Below are positions 8,715-17,303 of a DNA stretch of 64,000 bases, one piece after another. Position numbers and translations under genes: made by a program. Within the stretch, counting starts at the first letter, position 1. Every line of letters starts with the position of its first letter. This stretch comes from Castellaniella defragrans_A (GTDB lineage Bacteria; Pseudomonadota; Gammaproteobacteria; Burkholderiales; Burkholderiaceae_B), in NCBI RefSeq assembly GCF_040394755.1, contig NZ_JBEBRQ010000002.1. One strand, written 5' to 3'. Below the pieces are notes generated by a model. That model was given only the letters and a program-made list of their open reading frames with translations, searched no databases and was not told where the DNA came from.

Positions 8715-9575
8715 ATGACCAATAAACACAAACCATTCATCCTGGGTCTGGCTGGCGCCTGCGTCATGAGTCTGGCCAGTGTTCCGGCCCTCTCGGCCGA
8801 TCTGGCCGAAATCCAGAAAAGCGGGGTGCTGCGCGTGGCGGTCGCCAATGAGATTCCCTATGGCTACATGGATGTGGACGGCCAAGCCAAGGGCGTCGGG
8901 CCGGATGTGGCCAAGCACATCGCCCAGGCCCTGGGTATCAAAAAAATCGAATGGACGACCACCGGCTTCGGCTCGCTGATCCCCGGGCTGAAGGCCAACC
9001 GCTACGATATGGTGGCCGCCGAGATGGCCATCCTGCCGCAGCGCTGCGAACAGGTGCTGTTCTCCGAGCCCGACAGTTCATATGGCGAAGGCCTGCTGGT
9101 CGCCAAGGGCAACCCCAAGAACATCCACGACTACGAGAGCTTCGCCCACTCCGGGAACAAAATCGCCATCATGGCCGGCGCCGACCAGCTCGAGATGCTG
9201 CAAGCGCTGAAGATCCCCGAAGCGCAGATCGTCACGATCGCCAACAATGCCGACGCCATCTCGACGGTTTCGACCGGCAGGGCCGACGGCTATGCCGCCA
9301 CCAGCCTGACCGTGGGCCAACTGGCGGCCAAGAGCGACAAGGTCCAGGCGGCCCAGGACTTCAAGGATCCGGTCGTCAATGGCACACCGGTGCGCAGTTG
9401 GGGCGGCTTCACGTTCGACAAGGATTCGACCGCCTTGCAGGCCGCGGTGAACACCGAACTGGCAAAATTCAAGAAAACCCCGGCCTGGGAACAGATCATG
9501 AGCGGCTACGGCTTCTCATCCGAGGACATCAAGGGCTCCTTCACCAAGACCACAGCCGAGCTCTGCGCGAAATAA
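8715..9575 (+). CDS. ehuB: Ectoine/hydroxyectoine ABC transporter, substrate-binding protein EhuB
   Basis: This 286-aa periplasmic solute-binding protein of the family 3 (amino-acid type) fold has a signal peptide of about 28 residues ending in PALSA. The mature start DLAEIQKSGVLRVAV is typical of the fold, followed by GSLIPGLKANRYDMVAAEMAI, a stretch shared by EhuB proteins. It is first in a four-gene operon with two permeases and an ATPase that sits next to ectABCD, which supports ectoine over a generic amino acid. A good ribosome site (CAGGAG) precedes the ATG. Confidence 0.9.
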   Translation: MTNKHKPFILGLAGACVMSLASVPALSADLAEIQKSGVLRVAVANEIPYGYMDVDGQAKGVGPDVAKHIAQALGIKKIEWTTTGFGSLIPGLKANRYDMVAAEMAILPQRCEQVLFSEPDSSYGEGLLVAKGNPKNIHDYESFAHSGNKIAIMAGADQLEMLQALKIPEAQIVTIANNADAISTVSTGRADGYAATSLTVGQLAAKSDKVQAAQDFKDPVVNGTPVRSWGGFTFDKDSTALQAAVNTELAKFKKTPAWEQIMSGYGFSSEDIKGSFTKTTAELCAK

Positions 9576-9588
9576 GCCGCCGCTTCGC

Positions 9589-10260
9589 ATGGATTGGCTG
9601 ACTTACGCCCAACCGCTGCTGCTGGGCGCGCGGGTCACGATCGAACTGACGCTGTATTCCACGCTGCTGGGCGGCGTGTTCTCCTTTGCCTTCGGCATCG
9701 GCCGGCTGTCGGGGCATCGCCCGCTGCGCTGGCTCTCGATCGCTCTGATCGAGGTCTTTCGCGGCACATCTCTGCTGGTGCAACTGTTCTGGCTGTTCTT
9801 CGCGCTGCCGGTGGCCGGCGATCTGCTGGGCCTGGACCTGCGCCTGTCCCCGATCGTCACCGGCACGCTGGCGCTCTCCCTGAACATCGGCGCCTACGGG
9901 GCCGAAGTGGTGCGCGGGGCGATTCAGGCCGTGCCGGCGACGCAATACGAAGCGGCCAAGGCCCTGGACTTCACCCCGCGCCAGATCCTCTGGCGCATCG
10001 CCATCCCGCAGGCGGTCCCGGAAATGATGCCCAGCTTCGGCAATCTCGCGGTCCAGAATCTGAAGGACACTGCGCTGGTCTCCCTGATCGGCCTGGGCGA
10101 TCTGGCGTTCCAGGCCGAGCGCATCCGCAATTTCACGCAGGACAGCGTCCCGATCTATACCATGCTGCTGCTGATGTACTTCGGCATGGCCCTGGTCCTG
10201 ACCGCGCTCATGCGCCTGCTCGAACGTCGCGCCGGACGCTGGCGTCCCAGGAGGACCTGA
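9589..10260 (+). CDS. ehuC: Ectoine/hydroxyectoine ABC transporter permease EhuC
   Basis: This 223-aa inner-membrane permease of the HisM/HisQ family has several hydrophobic helices. The EAA loop is seen as QYEAAKALDFTPRQILWRIAIPQA, where it docks on the ATPase. EVFRGTSLLVQLFWLFFALP is the usual polar amino acid permease signature. It lies 13 bp after ehuB and should pair with EhuD. Confidence 0.9.
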   Translation: MDWLTYAQPLLLGARVTIELTLYSTLLGGVFSFAFGIGRLSGHRPLRWLSIALIEVFRGTSLLVQLFWLFFALPVAGDLLGLDLRLSPIVTGTLALSLNIGAYGAEVVRGAIQAVPATQYEAAKALDFTPRQILWRIAIPQAVPEMMPSFGNLAVQNLKDTALVSLIGLGDLAFQAERIRNFTQDSVPIYTMLLLMYFGMALVLTALMRLLERRAGRWRPRRT

Positions 10261-10263
10261 GCC

Positions 10264-10956
10264 ATGCTGTTCGGAATCGAATGGAACACCGCCGACAACT
10301 GGTCCTTCGCATGGTCCATCCTGCCCATTCTCCTGCGCGGAATGGTCGTGACCATCCAGGCGACATTGCTGGGTTTTCTCGTGGCGGCCGTCCTCGGCCT
10401 CGTCCTGGCGGGCCTCAAGAGCGCCCGCAGCTGCTGGATCGCCTGGCCGGCGCGGGTCTTCACCGAATTCCTGCGCGACACCCCGCTGCTGGTCCAGCTC
10501 TTTTTCCTCTATTACGTCCTGCCGGAATACGGCCTCGTCCTGCCAGCCTTCATGACCGGCGCCCTGGCCCTGGGCCTGCAATACAGCGCATACACCTCCG
10601 AGGTCTACCGCGCCGGCCTGGAATCCATTACCCACGGGCAGACCGAGGCCGCCCGCGCCCTGGACATCTCGCCGCTGCGCACCTTCGGCGTCATCATCCT
10701 GCCCCAGGCCCTGCCGCGCATCATCCCGGCGCTGGGCAACTATCTGGTTTCGATCATGAAGGACGTGCCGGTGCTGTCGGTGGTCTCCATCCTGGAAATG
10801 CTCAACGTCGCCCGCATCATCGGCGACCGCAGCTTCAACTACATGGTGCCGTTGACCATGGTCGGCGCGCTCTACCTGATCCTGACGCTGGTCGCATCGG
10901 CGGCGGTGCGTTACCTGGACGAACGGCTGCCCAAACAAGGAATTCCCCTGCGATGA
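10264..10956 (+). CDS. ehuD: Ectoine/hydroxyectoine ABC transporter permease EhuD
   Basis: This is the second permease of the importer, 230 aa, homologous to EhuC in layout. It has TEFLRDTPLLVQLFFLYYVLP and the EAA loop GQTEAARALDISPLRTFGVIILPQA. It starts 3 bp after the ehuC stop, and its stop overlaps the ehuA start as ATGA. Confidence 0.9.
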   Translation: MLFGIEWNTADNWSFAWSILPILLRGMVVTIQATLLGFLVAAVLGLVLAGLKSARSCWIAWPARVFTEFLRDTPLLVQLFFLYYVLPEYGLVLPAFMTGALALGLQYSAYTSEVYRAGLESITHGQTEAARALDISPLRTFGVIILPQALPRIIPALGNYLVSIMKDVPVLSVVSILEMLNVARIIGDRSFNYMVPLTMVGALYLILTLVASAAVRYLDERLPKQGIPLR

Positions 10957-11741
10957 ACGAACCCATCATCACCATGGAAAAAGTGGTCAAGCGTTTCGGC
11001 GATGCCCTCGTGCTGGACCATCTCGATTTCGAGGTCGGCAAGGGCGAGAAGGTCACGATCATCGGCCCCTCGGGATCGGGCAAGTCCACCGTGCTGCGCA
11101 TCCTGATGACCCTCGAAACCATCGACGAGGGCATGATCCACGTAGCCGGCAAGCCGCTATGGCACGAATACCAGGGCGAACGGCTGGTGCCCGCCAGCGA
11201 GGCCCACCTGCGCGCCATGCGCAAGGAAATGGGCATGGTCTTTCAGCAGTTCAACCTGTTTCCCCACATGACGGTGCTGCGCAACATCACCGAATCCCCG
11301 ATCCACGTCCTGGGCCTGTCCAGGGCCGAGGCCCGCAAGCGCGCCCGTGAATACCTGGAGCTGGTGGGCCTGTCCGAACATGCGGAGAAATTCCCCAGCC
11401 AGCTCTCGGGCGGGCAGCAGCAGCGCGTGGCCATTGCCCGCGCGCTGGCCATGCGGCCCAACATCATGCTGTTCGACGAGCCCACCTCGGCCCTCGATCC
11501 GGAACTGGTGGGCGAAGTGCTGACGGTCATCCAGCGCCTGTCCGAGGAACATGACCTGACCATGCTGCTGGTCACCCATGAAATGGAGTTTGCGCGTCAG
11601 ATCTCGGACCGGGTCTGCTTTTTCGACAAGGGGGCAATCATCGAGCAGGCGCCGCCCGAAGAAATCTTCACGGCGCCGCGCGAGGCGCGCACACGCGAAT
11701 TTCTCAAGGCGTTCATAGAAGCCCACCAGCCGGCGGGCTGA
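10953..11741 (+). CDS. ehuA: Ectoine/hydroxyectoine ABC transporter ATP-binding protein EhuA
   Basis: This 262-aa ABC ATPase has Walker A GPSGSGKST, the signature LSGGQQQR, and Walker B IMLFDEPTSALDP followed by the switch histidine in LLVTHEMEFA. It energises the EhuCD permease. The frame is open far upstream through the permease genes, but the ATG at 10953 overlaps the ehuD stop and begins at the conserved MNEPIITMEKVVKRFG. It is convergent with ectD (12 bp between stops). Confidence 0.92.
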   Translation: MNEPIITMEKVVKRFGDALVLDHLDFEVGKGEKVTIIGPSGSGKSTVLRILMTLETIDEGMIHVAGKPLWHEYQGERLVPASEAHLRAMRKEMGMVFQQFNLFPHMTVLRNITESPIHVLGLSRAEARKRAREYLELVGLSEHAEKFPSQLSGGQQQRVAIARALAMRPNIMLFDEPTSALDPELVGEVLTVIQRLSEEHDLTMLLVTHEMEFARQISDRVCFFDKGAIIEQAPPEEIFTAPREARTREFLKAFIEAHQPAG

Positions 11742-11753
11742 AACGGCGCGCGA

Positions 11754-12686
11754 TCAAGCCGTCGCCGGGGAGCGGCGACCTTTGCCCACCACCAGCGGCA
11801 GGAGCGTCAGCACATCCGGTTCGCCGCGAGCGGCAATATGCAATGGCCTGGGCCTCATCCCATGAAACGGCTCGACCAGCGTATTGGCCACGCTGTTGTA
11901 GACCATGAATACGTTGTTTCGCGGCCAGGGCGAGATATTTCCCGCCGAACCGTGCAGGACGTTGCAATCGAAAAACACGACCGATCCCGCAGGCGCCACG
12001 ACCGTGTGAATCCCGCCCGCATCGGCCAGCAGGCGCAGGCTGACCGGATCTGGGACGCCGATCTCCTGGCGGCGCAGAGATTGGCGATAGTTGTCCTCGG
12101 GCGTTTCGCCCACGCAGGACACGAACTGCCGATGCGATCCGGGAATCAGCATCAAGGGGCCGTTGGCCGCCTGGTTGTCAGTCAGCAGGACCGAGCAGCT
12201 GAGCGCGCGCATCGCCGGCATGCCATCCTCGACATGCCAGGTTTCGAAGTCCGAGTGCCAGTAGAACTCCTGGCCCTCGAACCCCGGTTTGATATTGGCG
12301 CGCGACTGATGGATATAGACTTCGGACCCCAGAATCTGGCGCACCACATCCAGCAGGCGGGGATCGCGCGGCAAAGCGGCCAGCAATCGTCCCGTTTCAT
12401 GAATCCGGAAAATCGACCGCAAGGCCTGCCCGCCGGGCTCCCGGACGGCCTCCTCGCTGGCCAGCACGGCCGGATCGCGGCCGAGCGCCTCGACCTCCGC
12501 GCACAGGGCTTCGACCTCGTCCTCCCCGAATACTTTGGGCAGCACAATAAAGCCATCGCGCTCGTAGGCCTGCAACTGCCCGGATTCCAGGCCCCGGGCA
12601 TAAGCGCCGCCGCCGTATACCACCGGCTCGCGCCGCGCCAGCAGGCTGGCGCTGCGTCCACGGCGCGATTCGTAAAAATCTTTCAT
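11754..12686 (-). CDS. ectD: Ectoine hydroxylase EctD
   Basis: This non-haem Fe(II)/2-oxoglutarate dioxygenase converts ectoine to 5-hydroxyectoine. In the 310-aa protein the iron triad can be placed at H144 and D146 (YWHSDFETWHVEDG) and H245 (FFDCNVLHGSAGN), matching the family's spacing. The ATG at 12686 follows GAGGAG at a good distance; an upstream extension to 12746 lies in ectC and is not used. It is the last gene of ectR-A-B-C-D, 10 bp after ectC. Confidence 0.96.
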   Translation of the reverse strand: MKDFYESRRGRSASLLARREPVVYGGGAYARGLESGQLQAYERDGFIVLPKVFGEDEVEALCAEVEALGRDPAVLASEEAVREPGGQALRSIFRIHETGRLLAALPRDPRLLDVVRQILGSEVYIHQSRANIKPGFEGQEFYWHSDFETWHVEDGMPAMRALSCSVLLTDNQAANGPLMLIPGSHRQFVSCVGETPEDNYRQSLRRQEIGVPDPVSLRLLADAGGIHTVVAPAGSVVFFDCNVLHGSAGNISPWPRNNVFMVYNSVANTLVEPFHGMRPRPLHIAARGEPDVLTLLPLVVGKGRRSPATA

Positions 12687-12696
12687 GCCTGACTCC

Positions 12697-13098
12697 TCAT
12701 GCTTGCGTCGTCGCGGTCGGCAGGGGATAAACCCCCTGCGCATCATGAACCTCGCGGCCGCTCAGGGGAGGATTGAACACGCAGATCACCCTCAGCGCCT
12801 TGCGCCCTCCCCTGAGCCAATGCTCGTCATGCTGATCCAACGCATAGACCACGCCGGGCCCCAGGGAATATTTGCGGCCATCGGCGATCGTCTCGATCTC
12901 GCCGTCCCCTTCGATGCACCAGACCGCCTCCAGATGATTGCGGTAATGGATGTGGGTCTCGGTCCCAGGATGGATCACCGTCTCATGAAACGAAAATCCC
13001 ATGCCGTCGCGCGCAAGCAGCACGCGGCGGCTGGTCCAGTTGTCCGTGACGATTTCATTGCGCGTGCCCGCGACGTCGCGTACGTTGCGAACAATCAT
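12697..13098 (-). CDS. ectC: L-ectoine synthase EctC
   Basis: This 133-aa cupin cyclises N-gamma-acetyl-diaminobutyrate to ectoine. It begins MIVRNVRDVAGT, the usual EctC start, and carries the cupin stretches FHETVIHPGTETHIHYRNHLEA and GPGVVYALDQHDEHWLRGG. The start ATG at 13098 overlaps the ectB stop by one base (TGATG); a GTG one codon upstream is less likely. Confidence 0.97.
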   Translation of the reverse strand: MIVRNVRDVAGTRNEIVTDNWTSRRVLLARDGMGFSFHETVIHPGTETHIHYRNHLEAVWCIEGDGEIETIADGRKYSLGPGVVYALDQHDEHWLRGGRKALRVICVFNPPLSGREVHDAQGVYPLPTATTQA

Positions 13099-14402
13099 CA
13101 CACCCCTCCCGCCACTTTCAGCGGCCGGTTCCGGCTCCCCGTATGGGCCAGGACCTCGGCCGTGGCCCGCTCGATGATCTCGAGCCCATGCTCCAGCTGC
13201 TCGCCGGGAATGGTCAACGCCGGCAGGACCTTGAGCACCTCATCGCTTGCTCCGGAGGTTTCGATCACCACGCCAAGCTCGAAGGCCCTGCGGGCGATCC
13301 GAGTCGCCAGGCCATCGCCGGCTGGCGTCACCAGACCCTGGATCAGGCCGCGGCCGCGCACGCTCAGGCCCGCGCCGCGGTAGCTGTGGACCAGATTTTC
13401 GAGCCAGTCGCGCACGATCGCCTCCTTGGCGAAAACCTCCGCCTGGAAGGCCGCATCGGACCAGTAGGTCTCGAACGCCTGAGCCGCCGTCACGAAGGCC
13501 AGATTGTTGCCCCGGAAAGTGCCGCTATGCGCCCCCGGCTCCCAGATATCGAGCTCGGGTTTGAGCAACACCAGCGCCATGGGCAGGCCGAAGCCCGACA
13601 GCGATTTGGACAGGGTCACGATATCGGGCGAGATCCCCGCCGACTCGAAACTGAAGAATCCGCCGGTGCGACCGCAGCCGACCTGGATGTCATCAACGAT
13701 CAGCAGCATGTCGTGCTGGCGGCACAGGCGCTCCAATTCGCGCAGCCAGCGCTGCGAAGCCACATTGACGCCGCCTTCGCCCTGCACAGTCTCGACGATC
13801 ACGGCGGCCGGCAGATCCAGGCCGCTGCTGGCATCGGCCAGCATGCGTTCGAAATACACGATGGTGTTGACGTCGGGGCCAAAATAACCGTCATAGGGCA
13901 TGAAACTGGTATTACCCAGCGCCATGCCGGCGGCCTTGCGGAACTTGTGATTGGCGGTCGCCGCCAGCGAGCCGCCGGAGACGCCATGAAAGCCATGCGT
14001 GAACGACACCACATTCTGCCTGCCCTTGACCTGGCGAGCCAGCTTGAGCGCCGCCTCGACCGCATTGGTGCCCGTCGGGCCCGTGAACTGCAGGGTGTAG
14101 CGCAAGCCGCGCGGCCCGAGGATCAGGCGGTCGATCGTCTGGAGAAAGTATTTTTTCGCGCTGGTGGCCATGTCCAGGCTATGCACCACGCCATCGGCAT
14201 TCAGGTATTCGATCATGCGATTTTTCAGGATCGCATTGTTGTGGCCATAATTGAGCGTGCCCGCGCCGCTGAAAAAATCGATATAACGCCTGCCGGATTC
14301 GTCGAACAGCTCCGAGCCGCTGGCCTTGCTGAAAATCACCGGGAAAGACCGGATGTAGCCCCTGACCTCGGACTCCATCCGGTCAAAGATTTTCAAATCC
14401 AT
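13098..14402 (-). CDS. ectB: L-2,4-diaminobutyrate transaminase EctB
   Basis: This class III PLP aminotransferase makes L-2,4-diaminobutyrate from aspartate semialdehyde with glutamate as amino donor. It has 434 aa with the PLP lysine in LSKSLSGFGLP, the cofactor-binding FTGPTGTNAVEAALKLAR near the middle of the N-terminal half, and IVETVQGEGGVN. The ATG at 14402 has AGGAGG five bases upstream, which favours it over a GTG two codons earlier. No dedicated aspartokinase gene follows the cluster. Confidence 0.97.
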   Translation of the reverse strand: MDLKIFDRMESEVRGYIRSFPVIFSKASGSELFDESGRRYIDFFSGAGTLNYGHNNAILKNRMIEYLNADGVVHSLDMATSAKKYFLQTIDRLILGPRGLRYTLQFTGPTGTNAVEAALKLARQVKGRQNVVSFTHGFHGVSGGSLAATANHKFRKAAGMALGNTSFMPYDGYFGPDVNTIVYFERMLADASSGLDLPAAVIVETVQGEGGVNVASQRWLRELERLCRQHDMLLIVDDIQVGCGRTGGFFSFESAGISPDIVTLSKSLSGFGLPMALVLLKPELDIWEPGAHSGTFRGNNLAFVTAAQAFETYWSDAAFQAEVFAKEAIVRDWLENLVHSYRGAGLSVRGRGLIQGLVTPAGDGLATRIARRAFELGVVIETSGASDEVLKVLPALTIPGEQLEHGLEIIERATAEVLAHTGSRNRPLKVAGGV

Positions 14403-14452
14403 ACGCACCTCCTGTTTTCAATGTCCCTCCAGATGAATGCCATGCATTCAAT

Positions 14453-14971
14453 TTATCTGGCGGGGGACTCACCAACACCGCCCGCCGCAGCAGGCATCTC
14501 GAATGGGCCGATACGCAATAGCGGTTCCGCGCCATGATTTCCGGCCCCAAACATGGCGGCATCGAAGAATGCCGACTCCGCAGTCGATGCGCGCAGGCCG
14601 CGCGCCAGCCTGGCGAACATCCGCCGGGACGCCTGATTGTCCGGACCGACAGTGGTCTCGATATAGCGGACCCGCGACAGTTGCGGCCGCTCGACCAGGG
14701 CGCGCAGCATCCGGCACCCGAGCCCAAGGCCGCGAGCACGGCCAGCCACCGCCACCTGCCAGACGAACAGCGTGTCGGACCGGGCCTGCGGCAGATATCC
14801 GGTCACCAGGCCGGACAAGCCCTCGTCATCCTCGGCAAGAACGCAGGTCTCGGGAAAATGCTCGGCCAGCAACAGATAGGCATAGACAGAATTGACATCC
14901 AGAGGCGGGCAGGCGCGCACCAGCCCGCACATGGATGAACCATCGGATCGATGAGGCCTGCGCAGCCTCAA
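14453..14971 (-). CDS. ectA: L-2,4-diaminobutyrate N-acetyltransferase EctA
   Basis: This 172-aa GNAT-fold enzyme acetylates the gamma-amino group of diaminobutyrate. VRACPPLDVNSVYAYLLL is the EctA signature, and VAVAGRARGLGLGCRML is the acetyl-CoA loop. The start is TTG (14971), overlapping the ectR stop as TTGA; the next ATG would remove the conserved N-terminal LRRPHRSDG segment. The non-ATG start and overlap suggest translation coupled to ectR. Confidence 0.95.
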   Translation of the reverse strand: MRLRRPHRSDGSSMCGLVRACPPLDVNSVYAYLLLAEHFPETCVLAEDDEGLSGLVTGYLPQARSDTLFVWQVAVAGRARGLGLGCRMLRALVERPQLSRVRYIETTVGPDNQASRRMFARLARGLRASTAESAFFDAAMFGAGNHGAEPLLRIGPFEMPAAAGGVGESPAR

Positions 14972-15504
14972 ACCACCAATCCCGATTCAGGCGCCACGCC
15001 CGCGACGGGTACTTCGAGCATGGGAGATTGCGGGTCGATGGGCTGTTGGATGCCCGCGCCGGACTCCATCAGAGCCACGACGCGCTCGAGCGAAAGCGTG
15101 ATCGTCGCCTGCTCGAGTTCGGGCAGTGCCTTGAGCGACTCGGACAGTTTCTGCTGCAGCGAGGACGGTGTATCACGCGCCAACTGGCGACCGGCCTCGG
15201 TGGCGGTGACGAACACGATCCGCCGGTCCTCGCGGCCGCGTTCACGCACGATCAGACCCTTGTCCTCCAGGCGGTCCAGGATGCCGACCACCGTGCTCGC
15301 GCTCACGTGGACCTCGCGGCTGATCGCCGTGGCGGTCATCGGGCCATGCTGGATCACTGTGCGCAGGCAAACGAGCTGCGGACCGGTAATATGGCTGCAG
15401 GCCGCGAGCTGGCGGGAGTGCAGGGCCACCGCCCGGGTGATCCGGCGCAAGGCCCGCAAAATGCGCAAATCGTAATCCTGCTGCGTATCGACCTCTGTAG
15501 TCAT
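14968..15504 (-). CDS. ectR: MarR-family transcriptional regulator EctR
   Basis: This 178-aa winged-helix protein of the MarR family has the recognition-helix region ATAISREVHVSASTVVGILDRLEDKGLI and the beta-wing RERGREDRRIVFVTATEAG. EctR repressors known from methylotrophs and halophiles control ect operons, and this gene is fused into ectABCD by a stop/start overlap. The ATG at 15504 (AGCAGGAT upstream) is preferred over a TTG nine codons earlier. It probably binds the inverted repeat at its own promoter (15621-15636). Confidence 0.92.
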   Translation of the reverse strand: MTTEVDTQQDYDLRILRALRRITRAVALHSRQLAACSHITGPQLVCLRTVIQHGPMTATAISREVHVSASTVVGILDRLEDKGLIVRERGREDRRIVFVTATEAGRQLARDTPSSLQQKLSESLKALPELEQATITLSLERVVALMESGAGIQQPIDPQSPMLEVPVAGVAPESGLVV

Positions 15505-15620
15505 ATCCTGCTCACTGAAAGCGTCCGACAATCGAAAAACAATGTCTCCACGCTGCCCTGGAATCGCGGCGAAACCTGCCGATCCTGTCGGCGGTTGCCG
15601 AGGTTCCGAAGCAGCACAGA

Positions 15621-15665
15621 TTCAATTTCTATTGAAATGATAAGTCTACGAATTAAATAGATCAA
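15621..15665 (-). promoter_or_regulatory. ectRABCD promoter and candidate EctR operator
   Basis: On the minus strand TTGATC (15665-15660) and TATCAT (15642-15637) are separated by 17 bp. Immediately downstream, at the expected transcription start, is a perfect inverted repeat TTCAAT-TTCT-ATTGAA (15621-15636), well placed as an autoregulatory MarR operator. It shares the octamer TAGAAATT (minus strand, 15631-15624) with the ehu promoter. The leader to the ectR ATG is about 125 bases. Confidence 0.65.
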
Positions 15666-15747
15666 GCCGAGTCAGGCCCCCCTCCGGGCTGACCATGCCT
15701 GCAAGCCCGGAGGGCCGATCGGGATGGCCGGCCCGGCCGCACAAGAC

Positions 15748-15772
15748 AAAAGGCCCGCCGAAATGGCGGGCC
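15748..15772 (-). terminator. Likely tldD terminator
   Basis: On the minus strand GGCCCGCC, the loop ATTTC and GGCGGGCC run into TTTT, 53 bp after the tldD stop. A second hairpin lies further on (CCCTCCGGGCT at 15680-15690 with AGCCCGGAGGG at 15704-15714), without a T-tract. The rest of 15532-15825 holds the ectR promoter and no gene. Confidence 0.75.
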
Positions 15773-15825
15773 CGGATTGCAGTGGAAAAGGATGATCGGC
15801 CCAGTGAGAGCCCCAAGGGCACGCC

Positions 15826-17280
15826 CTAGGCCGTGCCGCCCACCGTCAGGCCGTCCATGCGCAGAGTCGGCATACCCACCCCGACCGGCACGCTCTGGCC
15901 TTCTTTGCCGCAGGTCCCCACCCCGCTGTCGAGCTGCAGGTCGTTGCCGATCAAGGCGATGCGGCTCATCGCCTCGGGGCCGCTGCCGATCAGTGTGGCG
16001 CCCTTGACGGGATGACCGATCCTGCCATTTTCGATGAGATAGGCCTCGGAGGCCGAGAACACGAACTTGCCACTGGTGATATCGACCTGCCCGCCGCCGA
16101 AATTGACCGCATACAGGCCGCGCTCGACCGAAGCGATGATGTCCTGCGGCGCCGTGTCGCCAGCCAGCATGTAGGTATTGGTCATGCGCGGCATCGGCAG
16201 ATGGGCGTAGGATTCACGGCGCCCATTGCCGGTGGTGGCCTGCCCCATCAGCCGCGCATTGAGCGAGTCCTGCATATAGCCTCTGAGAATCCCATCCTCG
16301 ATCAGCACGTTGCGCTGCGTCGGATGGCCTTCGTCGTCCACGTTCAGAGAACCGCGCCGGTCAGCCAGCGTGCCGTCATCGACCACCGTGACGCCGCGCG
16401 AGGCCACGCGCTCGCCGATCCGCCCCGAAAAGACGCTGGAGCCCTTGCGATTGAAGTCACCCTCGAGACCGTGGCCGACCGCCTCGTGCAGCAAAATGCC
16501 CGGCCAACCCGAACCCAGGACCACGGTCATCTGGCCGGCGGGCGCTGGCCGCGCCTCGAGATTGACCCGAGCCTCATGGACGGCGCGGCGCACGTACCCC
16601 TCGAGCACCTCGTCGGTGAAATACGCCAGGCCGGTGCGCCCGCCGCCCCCGCCGCTGCCCATCTCGCGCCGCCCCTGACGCTCGGCGATCACGGTAACCG
16701 AAAGACGGACCAGGGGACGCACATCGGCGACCAGGCGGCCGTCACTGCCCGCCACCAGGATGACATCGTACTCGGCGGCCAGTCCGGCCATCACCTGGAT
16801 CACCTCGGGATCGGCGGCGCGCGCCATGCGCTCGACCCGCTCGAGCAGAGCGACCTTGTCGGGCGCGGAAAGCGAATCGACCGGATTGACGGGCGCATAC
16901 AGGTTGCGGCGGCCATCGGGCGCGCCGCTGATCCGCCGGCGGCCAGCCCCCTGGCGGGCAATGGTGCGCACCGCGCGGGCCGAGGACATCAGCGCCGACT
17001 CGGACAGACTGTCCGAATAGGCGAATGCCGTTTTCTCGCCGCTGATCGCGCGCACGCCCACACCCTGGTCAATCGAAAAGCTGCCGGTCTTGACGATGCC
17101 TTCCTCGAGGCTCCAGCCTTCGCTGCAGCTGTACTGGAAATACAGGTCCGCATAATCCACCTTGTGCGTGTGGATTTCGGACAGCGCCCGCGCAAGATGG
17201 GACTCGTCCAGCCCCCAGGGCTCCAGCAGCAGCGATCGCGCGGTAGCCAGCGATTCCATGCCCGGTTCTATCAGCTTCAT
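15826..17280 (-). CDS. tldD: Metalloprotease TldD
   Basis: This 484-aa protein is the zinc-binding subunit of the TldD/TldE heterodimeric protease, which trims unfolded peptides and matures some modified peptides. The HExxxH motif is seen in LLHEAVGHGLEGDF, followed by the downstream Cys-containing GVGTCGKEGQ region. The frame is open to 17505 inside nit, but the ATG at 17280 has AAGGA upstream and the typical start. It is 23 bp after nit. No tldE is in the window. Confidence 0.95.
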   Translation of the reverse strand: MKLIEPGMESLATARSLLLEPWGLDESHLARALSEIHTHKVDYADLYFQYSCSEGWSLEEGIVKTGSFSIDQGVGVRAISGEKTAFAYSDSLSESALMSSARAVRTIARQGAGRRRISGAPDGRRNLYAPVNPVDSLSAPDKVALLERVERMARAADPEVIQVMAGLAAEYDVILVAGSDGRLVADVRPLVRLSVTVIAERQGRREMGSGGGGGRTGLAYFTDEVLEGYVRRAVHEARVNLEARPAPAGQMTVVLGSGWPGILLHEAVGHGLEGDFNRKGSSVFSGRIGERVASRGVTVVDDGTLADRRGSLNVDDEGHPTQRNVLIEDGILRGYMQDSLNARLMGQATTGNGRRESYAHLPMPRMTNTYMLAGDTAPQDIIASVERGLYAVNFGGGQVDITSGKFVFSASEAYLIENGRIGHPVKGATLIGSGPEAMSRIALIGNDLQLDSGVGTCGKEGQSVPVGVGMPTLRMDGLTVGGTA

Positions 17281-17303
17281 ATCATTCCTTCGTTTTTCGA
17301 CAA

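Noticed and set aside
15680..15714. Second GC-rich hairpin downstream of tldD considered as a terminator
   Set aside because: It has a 13-base loop and no T-tract; the hairpin at 15748-15772 is the better candidate.
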